A stretch of 64,000 bases of DNA, from positions 6,307 through 70,306 of the forward strand of contig JBOHWL010000192.1 of NCBI GenBank assembly GCA_050736615.1. The letters run 5' to 3'. Position numbers and translations under genes: made by a program. Source of the stretch: JBOHWJ01 sp050736615 (GTDB taxonomy: Bacteria > Desulfobacterota > Binatia > Binatales > Binataceae). Positions 44,088-52,679 of the stretch are shown here, piece after piece. Position 1 is the first letter of the stretch, and each line of letters begins with the position of its first letter. Below the pieces are notes generated by a model. The model did not search any database. It was not told the origin of the DNA and saw only the letters and a program-made list of their open reading frames with translations.

Positions 44088-45599
44088 TTATTGAGCCTTG
44101 TCCAGCTTGCCCACCAACGAAAGCGTGAACGACGCTCCCATATACTTGAAATGGGGCCGCACCTTGAGCGACACCCGGTACCATCCCGGATCGCCTTCGA
44201 CGTCCGACACCATGATCTCGGCTTGGCGCAATGGCCGGCGGCTACGCACTCCTGGCGCCGGATTGTCCATATCGGCGACGTATTGGCGAATCCAGGTGTT
44301 GAGCTCGCGCTCCAGGTCAGTGCGTTCCTTCCAGGTGCCGATATTCTCGCGTTGAATCACTTTGATGTAATGCGCGAGCCGGCTCATCACGAACATGTAC
44401 GGTAACTGGGTGCCAAGCTTGTAGTTGAGTTCGGCCTCCTTGCCTTCCTTGCTTTGGCCGAAGAACTTCGGCTTTTGCGCTGAGTTGGCGCTGAAGAAAG
44501 CCGCGTTATCGCTGTCCTTGCGCATGGTTAAGCCGATAAAGCCTTGCTCGGACAGTTCGAACTCGCGCCTTTCCGAGAGCAGCACTTCAGTCGGGATTTT
44601 GACCTGTGTCTCCCCCATCGCCTGATAGGTATAAAGCGGCAGGTCCTCAACCGCGCCGCCGCCTTGCGGACCAATGATATTGGCGCTCCAGCGGTACTTG
44701 GCGAAGCTGTCGGTCAGGCGCGTGGCAAAGGCAAAGGCCGCGTTGCCCCACAGGTACTGCGCGCCACTTTGGCTGACTTCTTCGCGGTAATCGAATTTTT
44801 TCGTCGGCACCGTGTCCGGACTGTAAGGCAGGCGCAACAGGAAATGCGGCAGCGTGAGTCCGACGTTGCGCGCGTCTTCGCTCTCGCGGAAGGCGTTCCA
44901 CTTCTGATACTGCGGTCCTTCGAGAATCGAGCCGAGATCTTTCAGATTCGGCAGACCCGCGAAATTGTCCAACCCAAAGAATTGCGGACCGGCGGCGGCG
45001 ATGAACGGCGCATGCGCCATCGCGGCGACGCTGGCCACGTTTTGCAGCAATTTAATATCCTGCGGACCCGGCCCAAACTCGTAGTTGCCGATGATTGCGC
45101 CGTAGGGTTGCCCGCCAAATTGTCCGTATTCGGACGTATAAACCGTCCGGTAAAGACCTGATTTCGTGATTTCCGGCGCGTCTTCAAAGTCGTCGAGCAG
45201 CTCCTGCTTGCTGGCGCTAATCAGGCTGAGCTTGATGTTCTCGCGAAAATCAGTGCGATCCACCAGGAATTTGAGCGAACGCCACGCTGACTCGAGTTTC
45301 TGAAAATCGGCGTTGTGCATGATTGCGTCGACCTGGCGGCAAAGCTTTTGATCCAGTTCCGCCACCATGCTGTCGACGATCGCCTGGCTGACTTTCTCCT
45401 GGGCGCGCTGCGGTTCCAGTAACTCGGACAGAAACGCCTGGATGCCCTGGCGAGTAATCGCATACGCCTCATCATCGGGCTTGACCCTGGTGGCCTCGAC
45501 CAATTCGTTCAGGAGCGAACCCGCGCCGTTTTCCTGACCGGCTTGAGGCGCCGGCGCTTCAGCGGCTGGACTTGCCACGTGATCTTTATCATCCGCCAT
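44088..45599 (-). CDS. tssC: Type VI sheath large subunit TssC (VipB)
   Basis: A 503-residue TssC. It shows the N-terminal helical region, then LESAWRSLKFLVDRTDF (about 101-117), FGGQPYGAIIGNYEF, MAHAPFIAAAGPQFFGL and PLYTYQAMGETQVKIPTEVLL, quoted partly as QVKIPTEVLLSERREFEL, all characteristic of the sheath large subunit. The C-terminus PHFKYMGASFTLSLVGKL is the final sheath strand. It assembles with TssB into the contractile sheath that ClpV later disassembles. AAGGAG eight bases before the ATG marks the start; tssB ends 12 bp upstream. Confidence 0.97.
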   Translation of the reverse strand: MADDKDHVASPAAEAPAPQAGQENGAGSLLNELVEATRVKPDDEAYAITRQGIQAFLSELLEPQRAQEKVSQAIVDSMVAELDQKLCRQVDAIMHNADFQKLESAWRSLKFLVDRTDFRENIKLSLISASKQELLDDFEDAPEITKSGLYRTVYTSEYGQFGGQPYGAIIGNYEFGPGPQDIKLLQNVASVAAMAHAPFIAAAGPQFFGLDNFAGLPNLKDLGSILEGPQYQKWNAFRESEDARNVGLTLPHFLLRLPYSPDTVPTKKFDYREEVSQSGAQYLWGNAAFAFATRLTDSFAKYRWSANIIGPQGGGAVEDLPLYTYQAMGETQVKIPTEVLLSERREFELSEQGFIGLTMRKDSDNAAFFSANSAQKPKFFGQSKEGKEAELNYKLGTQLPYMFVMSRLAHYIKVIQRENIGTWKERTDLERELNTWIRQYVADMDNPAPGVRSRRPLRQAEIMVSDVEGDPGWYRVSLKVRPHFKYMGASFTLSLVGKLDKAQ

Positions 45600-45611
45600 A
45601 TCGGGCGCTCC

Positions 45612-46106
45612 TTACTTGTTCTGAATTCCGAGTTCCGCCAACAGCCGTTGACGCACACCCTCATCTTTGACCAGGTCCTGAACTTTGCGGCGAAATTCCG
45701 GGATATTGCTGAGCGGCCCCTTAAGTGCCTTCAAGGCCTCGCGCAGATCGATGATCTTCTTCAGCTCCGGAACCTTGTCGACGATCGCGTCGGGTTCGAA
45801 ATCCCTGATCGAATCGAAGCTCAGCTTGACCGCTATCGCGGCGTTTGCGTCGGCCTTTTTGTCGAGCTGATTAGGCACGGCCAGATCAAGTGTAAGCTTT
45901 TGTGCTTTAAGCACTTCGTTGAAATTGTCTTTGTCTATATTTACCGGCTTACGATCTTCAACTGCCGTCTGGTCCGGTTTCAAGTTAAAGTCACCAATGA
46001 CTAACAGTTTCAGAGGAAGTTCAACTTCTTCTTTCGCGTCACCGGTGGCGGGACGATAAACAATGTTCACTCGTTCTTTAGGCGCGACCGAACCTTCCTT
46101 AGCCAT
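45612..46106 (-). CDS. tssB: Type VI sheath small subunit TssB (VipA)
   Basis: A 164-residue TssB, partner of TssC. RVNIVYRPATGDAKEEVELP and LKLLVIGDF near the N-terminus (the latter strand pairs with TssC), DRKPVNIDKDNFNEVLKAQ and the SIRDFEPDAIVDKVPELKKI segment, given as DFEPDAIVDKVPELKK, are family marks. It is the first gene of the minus-strand operon and has a near-ideal AGGAGG seven bases before the ATG. The 287-bp intergenic region upstream separates it from the divergent tssA and must hold the operon promoter. Confidence 0.96.
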   Translation of the reverse strand: MAKEGSVAPKERVNIVYRPATGDAKEEVELPLKLLVIGDFNLKPDQTAVEDRKPVNIDKDNFNEVLKAQKLTLDLAVPNQLDKKADANAAIAVKLSFDSIRDFEPDAIVDKVPELKKIIDLREALKALKGPLSNIPEFRRKVQDLVKDEGVRQRLLAELGIQNK

Positions 46107-46393
46107 GAGAAGCCCTCCTCAGCGAAAATTGTCCTATCGTAGTGACTCCGCGACTGGCATTAGCGCCGTCATATAGCATGACGCGAATCAATCAAAATCA
46201 CGTCGCAGCGGATTATTGTCAGCGTAACGATGTGATGAGATTGATCTAAATTGAATGAGGCTTGAAGCTAGCAGACCGCAATAGTCAATGTCAATTTATA
46301 ATTCTAAATAATCGATGTCTGGCCGCTTCATCTTGTGACGATGATCGGCTGCAAATTTCAGCGATTTACGATTTTGACGATGGAGTATTTTCA
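46107..46393. promoter_or_regulatory. Divergent tssB/tssA control region
   Basis: This is the only intergenic region between the two arms of the secretion locus, so both promoters are expected here. It is markedly more AT-rich than the flanking genes. I see the two strong ribosome sites (AGGAGG for tssB and GGAG for tssA) and a TATATG-like hexamer near 46174 on the minus strand, but no convincing -35/-10 pair, no sigma-54 GG-N10-GC element and no obvious operator palindrome. The mode of regulation is therefore unknown. Confidence 0.4.
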
Positions 46394-47902
46394 GTGGAAT
46401 TAGCCAAACTCGGCAAAGCGCCGATTACGCCCGGGTCGCCCGCCGGCCACGAAGTTCGCGCCGCCGCCGCATTCGAAGCTCTTCAGGCGGAAATCGATAA
46501 GCTGTCGAACCCAACCAATGCCGGCGCCACCGATTGGAGCCGAGTGGCTGATCTGTCCGCCAGTCTTCTCGAAAAGGAAGGCAAGGACCTTCTGGTCGCG
46601 AGCTATCTCGCGATCGCACTTACTTACACGCGAAAACTGGCAGGATTTAAACTCGGAATGGGCGTGATGGCCGATATACTCGCGACTTATTGGGAAAACA
46701 TGCAGCCGCCGCTGACACGCATCCGCGCCCGCCGCAACGCGATTACGTGGTGGAGTGATCGCGCCGCCGCCGCGCTGCAAACGCTCGAATTTGAGCCCTC
46801 GAGCCCTGAGGAAATTGCCGATCTCACACGCGACGTTGAGGCTATCGACGGTACGTTACAAAGTAGGGACCCGGAAGGGCCCACCATCTCCACGATCAAA
46901 GCCTTAATCAGGCACCTACCGGTAAAAGATCAAACCCCGGCGGTTAACGGCGGGCCGCCGTCCGCGACGAAGGCCACCTCGCCGACCGATATTTCCGCCA
47001 TATCATCGCCACAAGACGCGCTTAAAATGATCGAAGCGCTGATGGACAATCTCGGGCAGGTCGCCGGATGGATGATCGAGCATGATAGCGCCAACTCGCT
47101 GGGCTACTGGCTCAATCGCATCGCGCAATGGTGGCGAATCCAGCAGCCGCCGCCCGCAACCGAGGGAAAATCGCGCGTGCCGCCGCCGGCCGCGCAAGCC
47201 AAAGCGGAACTGGCCTCGCTCGCCAGTGCGGGAAATCCAGCCAACCTAATCAAATTCGCCGAAGCTCAATTAGGCGAACATCCATTGTGGCTCGATTTGA
47301 ACCGTATTGTGGCTGAGAACCTCGCTATTCAGGGGGCGGATTTCGCGGCCGCAGGTCAGGTGATCGCGACGGCAACCGTCGCCTTTGCTCATCGTGCCGC
47401 TGGATTGGAAATGCTGAGCTTCGCCGATGGTAGTCCGTTCGCCGACAATGCCACGCGGAATTGGATGATGCCGCGCAAAAGCGAAGACAACGCCGGACCC
47501 GGTAAGAACGAGGATCTCTCGGAATATTCGAAAGCCGTGACGGAGACGGAAGATTTGGCCGCCAAAGGCGATCTTACGACGGCCGCCGCCCGGCTCCAGC
47601 AGGCGCTTCGCGCCACCACTTCGGGCCGCCAGCGACTGCTGGCGCGTACGCGTTTTTCGGAAATCTTGCTCAACCGCAATGCGCTTGAAGAGCCGTGGCC
47701 TTATCTGGCCGCGTTACTTCAGGCTGTGGACCGCCATCAGCTCGAGCAATTCGACCCTGAACTCGCGATCCGCGCGCTGAGCGTCGTCTATCGTGGTTTG
47801 AATGACATTGAGTCCAACGGAAAGCCGACACGCGCCACGATTCTCACGCGTATCGCCGCGCTGGATTATGGCGCGGCCCTGCGGCTTTCAAAATCCACCT
47901 GA
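46394..47902 (+). CDS. tssA: Type VI assembly protein TssA (VasJ/VCA0119 type)
   Basis: A 502-residue TssA, which guides priming and growth of the tail. The ImpA_N-like N-terminal region covers about 1-170 (AGFKLGMGVMADILATYWENM, quoted in part as KLGMGVMADILATYW) and the C-terminal region, from LAAKGDLTTAAARLQQAL onward, matches the VasJ/VCA0119 family. A Pro/Ala-rich linker lies between them. I place the start at GTG 46394, eight bases after GGAG. The open frame runs 44 codons further upstream but those residues are not family-like and lack a ribosome site. It is divergent from the rest of the cluster. Confidence 0.9.
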   Translation: MELAKLGKAPITPGSPAGHEVRAAAAFEALQAEIDKLSNPTNAGATDWSRVADLSASLLEKEGKDLLVASYLAIALTYTRKLAGFKLGMGVMADILATYWENMQPPLTRIRARRNAITWWSDRAAAALQTLEFEPSSPEEIADLTRDVEAIDGTLQSRDPEGPTISTIKALIRHLPVKDQTPAVNGGPPSATKATSPTDISAISSPQDALKMIEALMDNLGQVAGWMIEHDSANSLGYWLNRIAQWWRIQQPPPATEGKSRVPPPAAQAKAELASLASAGNPANLIKFAEAQLGEHPLWLDLNRIVAENLAIQGADFAAAGQVIATATVAFAHRAAGLEMLSFADGSPFADNATRNWMMPRKSEDNAGPGKNEDLSEYSKAVTETEDLAAKGDLTTAAARLQQALRATTSGRQRLLARTRFSEILLNRNALEEPWPYLAALLQAVDRHQLEQFDPELAIRALSVVYRGLNDIESNGKPTRATILTRIAALDYGAALRLSKST

Positions 47903-48053
47903 ACGCGACAATCGAGGAACGCGGCTCCTCGCAGGCGCAATCGATTCGCACCGCCATGGCGACCCCCTATTCCAACGATGGTTGTCCCATGCTCCGTTCT
48001 GCGCTGTGATCAAACTGAGATCGCGAGTCATCGAAGTTTCAGCTTCGGCTTAA

Positions 48054-48158
48054 ATGACCAGACTCAGCAATAGCAATTCATGGATTACTTCAGCCGCGCT
48101 CATCAGCGTCGGCGCATTGATTGCCGTCGCGCCAGCCGCAATGGCCAGTCTTCACTGA
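48054..48158 (+). other. Possible 34-codon hydrophobic peptide or gene fragment
   Basis: An ATG at 48054 opens a 34-residue frame (SWITSAALISVGALIAVAPA in the middle) that ends in TGA at 48158. The composition is that of a membrane helix or signal sequence. It ends just where the P-type ATPase-like similarity begins in another frame, so it may be a piece of the same decayed gene rather than a real small protein. There is no good ribosome site. Confidence 0.3.
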
Positions 48159-48595
48159 TGCTGGCGGTCGACGGCGAGATGGTCGGCCAATTGGTGTATG
48201 AAGATCAGATTCGTCCGGAGGGCGCACACGTCATCGAAGCGCTTAGGCGGCGCGCTATCCCTGATGTCGTGATGCTTACCGGCATCAATGACGCCGCCGC
48301 GTTATCTTATGCCGATGTTGGTATCGCCATGAAAAACGGCACCGACCTGGCTCAGCACAGTGCCCACGTGGTGCTGATGCGGGACGATCTCTCGCGCATC
48401 GTGGATGCGACCGACACCTCGCGTGGCGCGGTCAAACTGATTCATCAGAATTACTCGATTGTGGTCGGTCTGAATCTGGTCGCGTTGGCGATGGCGCCGG
48501 CGGGAGGACTGGTGCGCCCGGAATTGACCGCGCTCATCAGCAATGGCTCCGCCGTACTGGCCAGCGTCAATCGCGTACGCCCGCTGGTTCAGTAG
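48155..48595 (+). pseudogene. Decayed P-type ATPase fragment with internal deletion
   Basis: The frame has the end of a P-type ATPase: VDGEMVGQLVYEDQIRPEGA (the actuator-to-phosphorylation-domain edge), RRAIPDVVMLTG (start of the P-domain TGD motif), then directly INDAAALSYADVGIAMKNGTD (hinge GDGxND region) and the last membrane segment. The normal order has about 40-60 residues between TGD and GDGIND. Here VMLTG runs straight into INDA, so both motifs are fused and the aspartate of TGD and of GDGxND are lost. The DKTGT phosphorylation motif and all upstream domains are missing. It is therefore non-functional as a pump. Frame is intact after the deletion. Confidence 0.8.
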
Positions 48596-48613
48596 CGCTG
48601 CCGAACATTCAAC

Positions 48614-49597
48614 ATGAGCGCGGCCGCATCCACCCTGGCACTCACCGGCGCGATCGTCGTGCTCGCCGGCGTGATGCTCGGACGAGCCGCCGATCTGATT
48701 GCGGAGCTGACGGGTGTGGGCGAAATGTGGACGGGCTGGCTTCTGCTGGCCGCTGCAACCTCCCTGCCGGAGTTCGTCACTGATGTAGCGGCCGTGAGGC
48801 TTCATGCAGCCGATCTGGCCGGCGGCGATCTATTCGGTTCAAGCTTGACCAACATGGCGATTCTGGCGGTGATTGCCTTCGCCTGCTCCACGCGTGAGCT
48901 TAACAGCTCCGCCAGCCTGTTCAGCGCCTACCTGGCGATTGTGCTGAATCTGCTGGGGGCGCTCTTCACCCTGCTGCACAGCGGTCTAACGATTGCGCAC
49001 GTATCAATCGAGCCGCTCCTAATCGTGCTGGTCTACCTGGTGGGAACGCGCGCTCTGTATCAGCGCAGTGTACCGGCGGCGGCGACATCGAATGGTTCAA
49101 TCGATGGGACGGTTGAGCGGCGATGGCGGCTGTTTCGCGCCTTTGTCGTTTTCGCGGTGGGCTCCGCGATGATCTTTTTGTCCGCACCGCGATTCGCCGC
49201 TGCCGCCAAGGACTTCGCCGCGCTGAGCGGACTGGGTCAGTCCTTAGTGGGCACCTGGCTCCTGGGATTCTCAACCGCATTGCCGGAATTGGTGACCTCA
49301 TTGACGGTCGCGCGGCTGGGCGCCTTTGATCTCGCCGTCGCCAATCTGTACGGCTCGTGCGCCTTCAACATGGTGGTGTTTTTCGCGATGGATATGGCTT
49401 CGCCCACCCCGGTCTTCGCATCGCTCGACCCGGGGCTCGCGCTGGCGGGTTTTTTGGCGGTGCTTCTGATGATGCTGGGCGTTGTTGCGATCAGTTATCG
49501 GCGGCAGCATACGGCCGCCTTATATACTGGCAGCGGATTGTTGCTTGCGTTCTATGGAACCGCCATCTGGCTGCTTTACTTCTGGCGCAATATCTAA
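48614..49597 (+). CDS. Cation antiporter of the Ca2+/cation (NCX) family
   Basis: A 327-residue protein with about ten helices and two inverted alpha repeats. The first is LAAATSLPEFVTDVAAVRL (about 45-63) and GDLFGSSLTNM (71-81). The second is STALPELVTSLTVARLGA (about 220-237) and ANLYGSCAFNM. The (S/T)-x-PE motifs carry the acidic ion ligands of the YrbG-type family. It exchanges a divalent or monovalent cation for sodium or protons across the inner membrane. It starts 18 bp after the P-type ATPase remnant, so the two may once have been a metal-homeostasis pair. Confidence 0.83.
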   Translation: MSAAASTLALTGAIVVLAGVMLGRAADLIAELTGVGEMWTGWLLLAAATSLPEFVTDVAAVRLHAADLAGGDLFGSSLTNMAILAVIAFACSTRELNSSASLFSAYLAIVLNLLGALFTLLHSGLTIAHVSIEPLLIVLVYLVGTRALYQRSVPAAATSNGSIDGTVERRWRLFRAFVVFAVGSAMIFLSAPRFAAAAKDFAALSGLGQSLVGTWLLGFSTALPELVTSLTVARLGAFDLAVANLYGSCAFNMVVFFAMDMASPTPVFASLDPGLALAGFLAVLLMMLGVVAISYRRQHTAALYTGSGLLLAFYGTAIWLLYFWRNI

Positions 49598-49754
49598 GCG
49601 GGCGGCGGTGTGGCATTTAGCAAGGTGATGGAGTGCGCGGTGTAGCTCCGACGGCATGTCGCTTGCCTACCTTCAGAGCGGTTGATCACTCTCAAGGAGG
49701 AGGATGCTCGGTGCGCGCTTGAGCGGATGCGCGTTGAAGCGATAGAGCGCCGCA

Positions 49755-50576
49755 TCAAGAAGATGCGGAACAGCCGCCACGGCGCGTGGTTTCGATTTTC
49801 GGGATTGCGTCAGGGCGCTGAAGCGGTGTGGCGTAGGCCTCGGCAGCGCGCGTACAAGGCATCGTACCACCGGCATCCTTGCACGTCTCCGATCGCGCTT
49901 CGAGTCCGGATCCGCGCGCAAGGATGAAGTGGCCGTCGTGCAGGCTCAAAAGTTTCGACTGGGCCATCTCAGACAGAATCCTGCTGACCATTGGGCGCGA
50001 ACTCCCAATCATCTCGGCAAAATCCGCATGGCTGAGCCGCGGCAACAATAACACGCCGCGGGAGTCTTCAAGGCCGAAGCGTACGGCCAGCTCGCTCAGC
50101 ACCAACTCGAGCCGCTGCCTGTAATCGAGGCCGATGAAGCTCGCCCATCGGTTCAGCACGCCCGACCACGCCGTATTGAGTTGCGCCATGACCCGCACCA
50201 GGCTCGGCGTGTCGAGTTTCTTCAAGATTCTTTCAAGATGCGCGCGCGTCACCAGCGCAAGTTGACAGGTGGTGCGCGCATGCGCGTCAAAGGCCTGGCA
50301 GCGGCGACCCTTCTCGTCGATGAAATCGGCATAGCCAACGAATTCACCGGCGCCAATCAGCCGCGCCAGCACCGTGTTGCCGTCGCCGTCGGGGCAAGAC
50401 ACACCGACGATACCGGCGCGAATCCAGTACACCACGTCCGCCGGCGCCCCGCGGCGGAAAATGTTGGAGCCTTTGGAAAAAGTTAACGCGGTATGATGTT
50501 CAACCAGCTCGTCCACGCTTGGTTCGGACAAATACCGTAGTAACAAGGCTTTGAAGCGCTCGGCCCCATTATTCAT
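49755..50576 (-). CDS. Crp/Fnr-family transcriptional regulator (paralogue A)
   Basis: A 273-residue regulator. A cNMP-binding-like beta-roll covers about 25-130 (GSNIFRRGAPADVVYWIRAG) and a CRP-type winged helix about 165-215, with recognition helix SSRPMVSRILSEM. The phosphate-binding cassette residues of true CRP (R-E-x-A-A-L-x-R) are not seen, so the ligand is unlikely to be cAMP, and no N-terminal cysteine cluster suggests an Fnr iron-sulfur cluster. The last 45 residues beyond the winged helix are low-complexity and unusual. The start is placed at the ATG at 50576; ATGs at 50612 and a TTG-type start at 50657 are possible. Confidence 0.75.
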   Translation of the reverse strand: MNNGAERFKALLLRYLSEPSVDELVEHHTALTFSKGSNIFRRGAPADVVYWIRAGIVGVSCPDGDGNTVLARLIGAGEFVGYADFIDEKGRRCQAFDAHARTTCQLALVTRAHLERILKKLDTPSLVRVMAQLNTAWSGVLNRWASFIGLDYRQRLELVLSELAVRFGLEDSRGVLLLPRLSHADFAEMIGSSRPMVSRILSEMAQSKLLSLHDGHFILARGSGLEARSETCKDAGGTMPCTRAAEAYATPLQRPDAIPKIETTRRGGCSASS

Positions 50577-50671
50577 GGGAGCTCTTGACGGGTGAGAATT
50601 CCGGCCAGCCATCTGATTCTTTTCGCGCGCGGTCGCGGCGATTTGCCTCGGCATCACGTTGACGGCCTTTC

Positions 50672-50929
50672 CTACAATGTTAGATTCCGCATGGTGCCAT
50701 GCGCATTTGCCACTGCGCGATCATGTGCCACGGATTTGAGATCTTCGCGCAGCTTCAGGCGTCTCCCAATTGAGGCTCCGCGCCCGCTCGCCTCGGCTTT
50801 GATTCCCAGTTGCCGGGTCAAGGCCTGCTTCCTGATCTTCAGCGATACAATAAAGGCCTCCTGCCGCGTTATGATTTTGTCGAGCTCGGCCAGTTCTTCA
50901 TGTAACAGGTTAGGTTCATCTACAATCAC
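50672..50929 (-). CDS. Small helical (coiled-coil) protein
   Basis: An 85-residue protein, charged and helical (LLHEELAELDKIITRQEAFIVSLKIRKQAL, quoted in part as ELAELDKIITRQEAF), with no membrane helix. I do not recognise a family. It is convincing as a gene because a strong ribosome site (AGGAGGGAGGA) stands seven bases before the GTG start. It is 95 bp upstream of, and on the same strand as, the Crp-like regulator at 49755, so the two may be co-transcribed. Confidence 0.6.
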   Translation of the reverse strand: MIVDEPNLLHEELAELDKIITRQEAFIVSLKIRKQALTRQLGIKAEASGRGASIGRRLKLREDLKSVAHDRAVANAHGTMRNLTL

Positions 50930-51811
50930 GATTGATCCTCCCTCCTGATTCGCTGGCTAAGCAATTTAGCTGCATCGGATCGGACACGAGATGCCTCTTT
51001 TCAGCCTCATTGAGCATAAGCAGCGCGCATAGGTTACGGTTAACATCGCGACGATTCGCAGTCTTGATTCATAGGTCGTTGCGACGCACTCTGAACGCTC
51101 TTACTCTATGACACCCTTCAATCGTTTATTCTAGCCTATAGATAGTCATTCTTTCACATATTCGGCACCGCTTTTTGCGCAAAACTAAACTTTCATCGCC
51201 CATAAACTGTGCGGGTTCGCGCAGAACCGCGTCTTGATCAAAACGAGTGAGAAAGAATCATTAGCAAGCCTAAACGGTCGCCGACAATCGAGAGTGAGGC
51301 GGCGCAAAGAAGAATTGTTACGTTCCGCGATTCACGACGCGCCCGAGGACCCTCGTGCGGTAATTAGTTTTGTGAATCGAGTAATTCTTTCCCATTTTTG
51401 ATCAGGGCGATTGCTCGCTAGCCATCGCGGCACTGGCAGTCGTCGCATTTGCTCACCCACCAATCCGTCCTGGCCATTTGGCCGGAGTTGTCCACATCAC
51501 GGGTGTCGATCGTGCTCCTCATCGAGCCGGGCGCGTGTGAAACCGAATTTGCTGTTGCATCATCTATCTATTCCTATATTATCATTACAGATGCCTATAG
51601 CAGCAGACTCGCAATCTTGTAGCCGAACAAACGGCCGTCGTCAATATGCCTATAGTGTAAGCCCCGATGGGTCTCCGCCAATAATGGACAGGTTGAGAGC
51701 AGCAGTGCTGAAAAGAGCACATGTTTGCCGAAAGTCATCCGTTAGCTCTTGGTCCCTGTTTTGCTCGATGAACAAAGCCGATCCAGAACGCCGATGTTTG
51801 AGGAGGCCCTC
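50930..51811. other. Long intergenic region upstream of two divergent regulator genes
   Basis: About 880 bp without a credible gene. It separates the minus-strand small gene and the plus-strand Crp-like gene, so it should hold their promoters. It is AT-richer than the neighbourhood. Direct repeats of ATGCCTATAG occur near 51590 and 51646. TTGATCA palindromes occur near 51233 and 51400. Open frames across it have serine/arginine-rich translations without family likeness. I see no tRNA, riboswitch or terminator. Confidence 0.5.
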
Positions 51812-52612
51812 GTGAACTCGTTCAATTCCAGGCAGGCACGCTCGGGCTACTATCTATCCGACAGGCCAGTGGGGTCTGGCGTCTTTAGTAGCCAAGCCAA
51901 ACGCACGCTAAATGTCGAACCCCCGGCGGCAATTGTAAAGACGCGCCGCAGCATGCTTGCGCTGGGCTTACCCGAGCGAGTTGCGGACGAACTGTTAGAT
52001 CATCATTCGGAACTCACTTACGCTAAGGGGTCGATCGTCTTTCACCACGGGACGCCTGCGGAGTTGTTGTTTTGGGTCTATCGCGGCTTTGTCGATATCA
52101 CTTTGCCCGCTGGCGGCGGCAATCAGGTAATCACGCGCCTGGTTGGTCCGGGCGAGATCTTCGGTCACAACGATATTATCGACGATGAAGGCCGCCGCGT
52201 GCAGGTATTCGAAGCTCAGGCGCGCACCAATTGCCAGCTTGGGATGGTCACGCGCGAACGCGTCATGCAGTTGCTGGCAACGTGTGACAAGCAGGATTTG
52301 TTGAACTTGCTGGCCAATCTCAACACTTTATCGAGCCAGTACATCCGGCAAGCTATCGAATTCGTCGGCATGAATTATCGCGAGCGGCTCGAAACCGTGC
52401 TGAAGGACCTTGCCGAGCGCTTCGGCATAGCGGATGCGGACGGGGTCACTCTTATACCCGAGTTTGCGCAAGAGGATTTCACCAAGCTTATCGGATGCTC
52501 GCGTCCGATGGTCAACCGCATGTTGGCGGAAATGAGTGTCGAAGGCTTGATCGCCCATTCCGGCAAACGTTACACGCTGCTCAATTCCAAAAAGCAAAGC
52601 CAGGCAAGTTGA
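51812..52612 (+). CDS. Crp/Fnr-family transcriptional regulator (paralogue B)
   Basis: A 266-residue regulator with the same organisation as the minus-strand one at 49755: a cNMP-binding-like domain (KGSIVFHHGTPAELLFWVYRG, quoted in part as GTPAELLFWVYRG) and a winged helix with recognition helix GCSRPMVNRMLAEM. The two share YRERLETVL/YRQRLELVL in the dimer helix and IGxSRPMVxRxLxEM in the recognition helix, so they probably read similar sites. The start is the GTG at 51812 with AGGAGG five bases upstream. No CRP-type cAMP cassette or Fnr cysteine cluster is seen. Confidence 0.77.
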   Translation: MNSFNSRQARSGYYLSDRPVGSGVFSSQAKRTLNVEPPAAIVKTRRSMLALGLPERVADELLDHHSELTYAKGSIVFHHGTPAELLFWVYRGFVDITLPAGGGNQVITRLVGPGEIFGHNDIIDDEGRRVQVFEAQARTNCQLGMVTRERVMQLLATCDKQDLLNLLANLNTLSSQYIRQAIEFVGMNYRERLETVLKDLAERFGIADADGVTLIPEFAQEDFTKLIGCSRPMVNRMLAEMSVEGLIAHSGKRYTLLNSKKQSQAS

Positions 52613-52679
52613 TATGCGGGCTGGCGGCTGACCACGACAATCTACGTGGGCGCGTCACAGGGCGGGCCGATTGGCTCAG

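Noticed and set aside
51180..51410. TTGATCA palindromes as Fnr/Crp binding sites
   Set aside because: Fnr and CRP sites need two half-sites separated by four to six bases (TTGAT-N4-ATCAA or TGTGA-N6-TCACA); these are compact palindromes without that spacing.
51411..51815. A 134-codon plus-strand open frame in the long intergenic region
   Set aside because: The translation is serine/arginine-rich without any family likeness, has no ribosome site and overlaps the start of the Crp-like gene in another frame.
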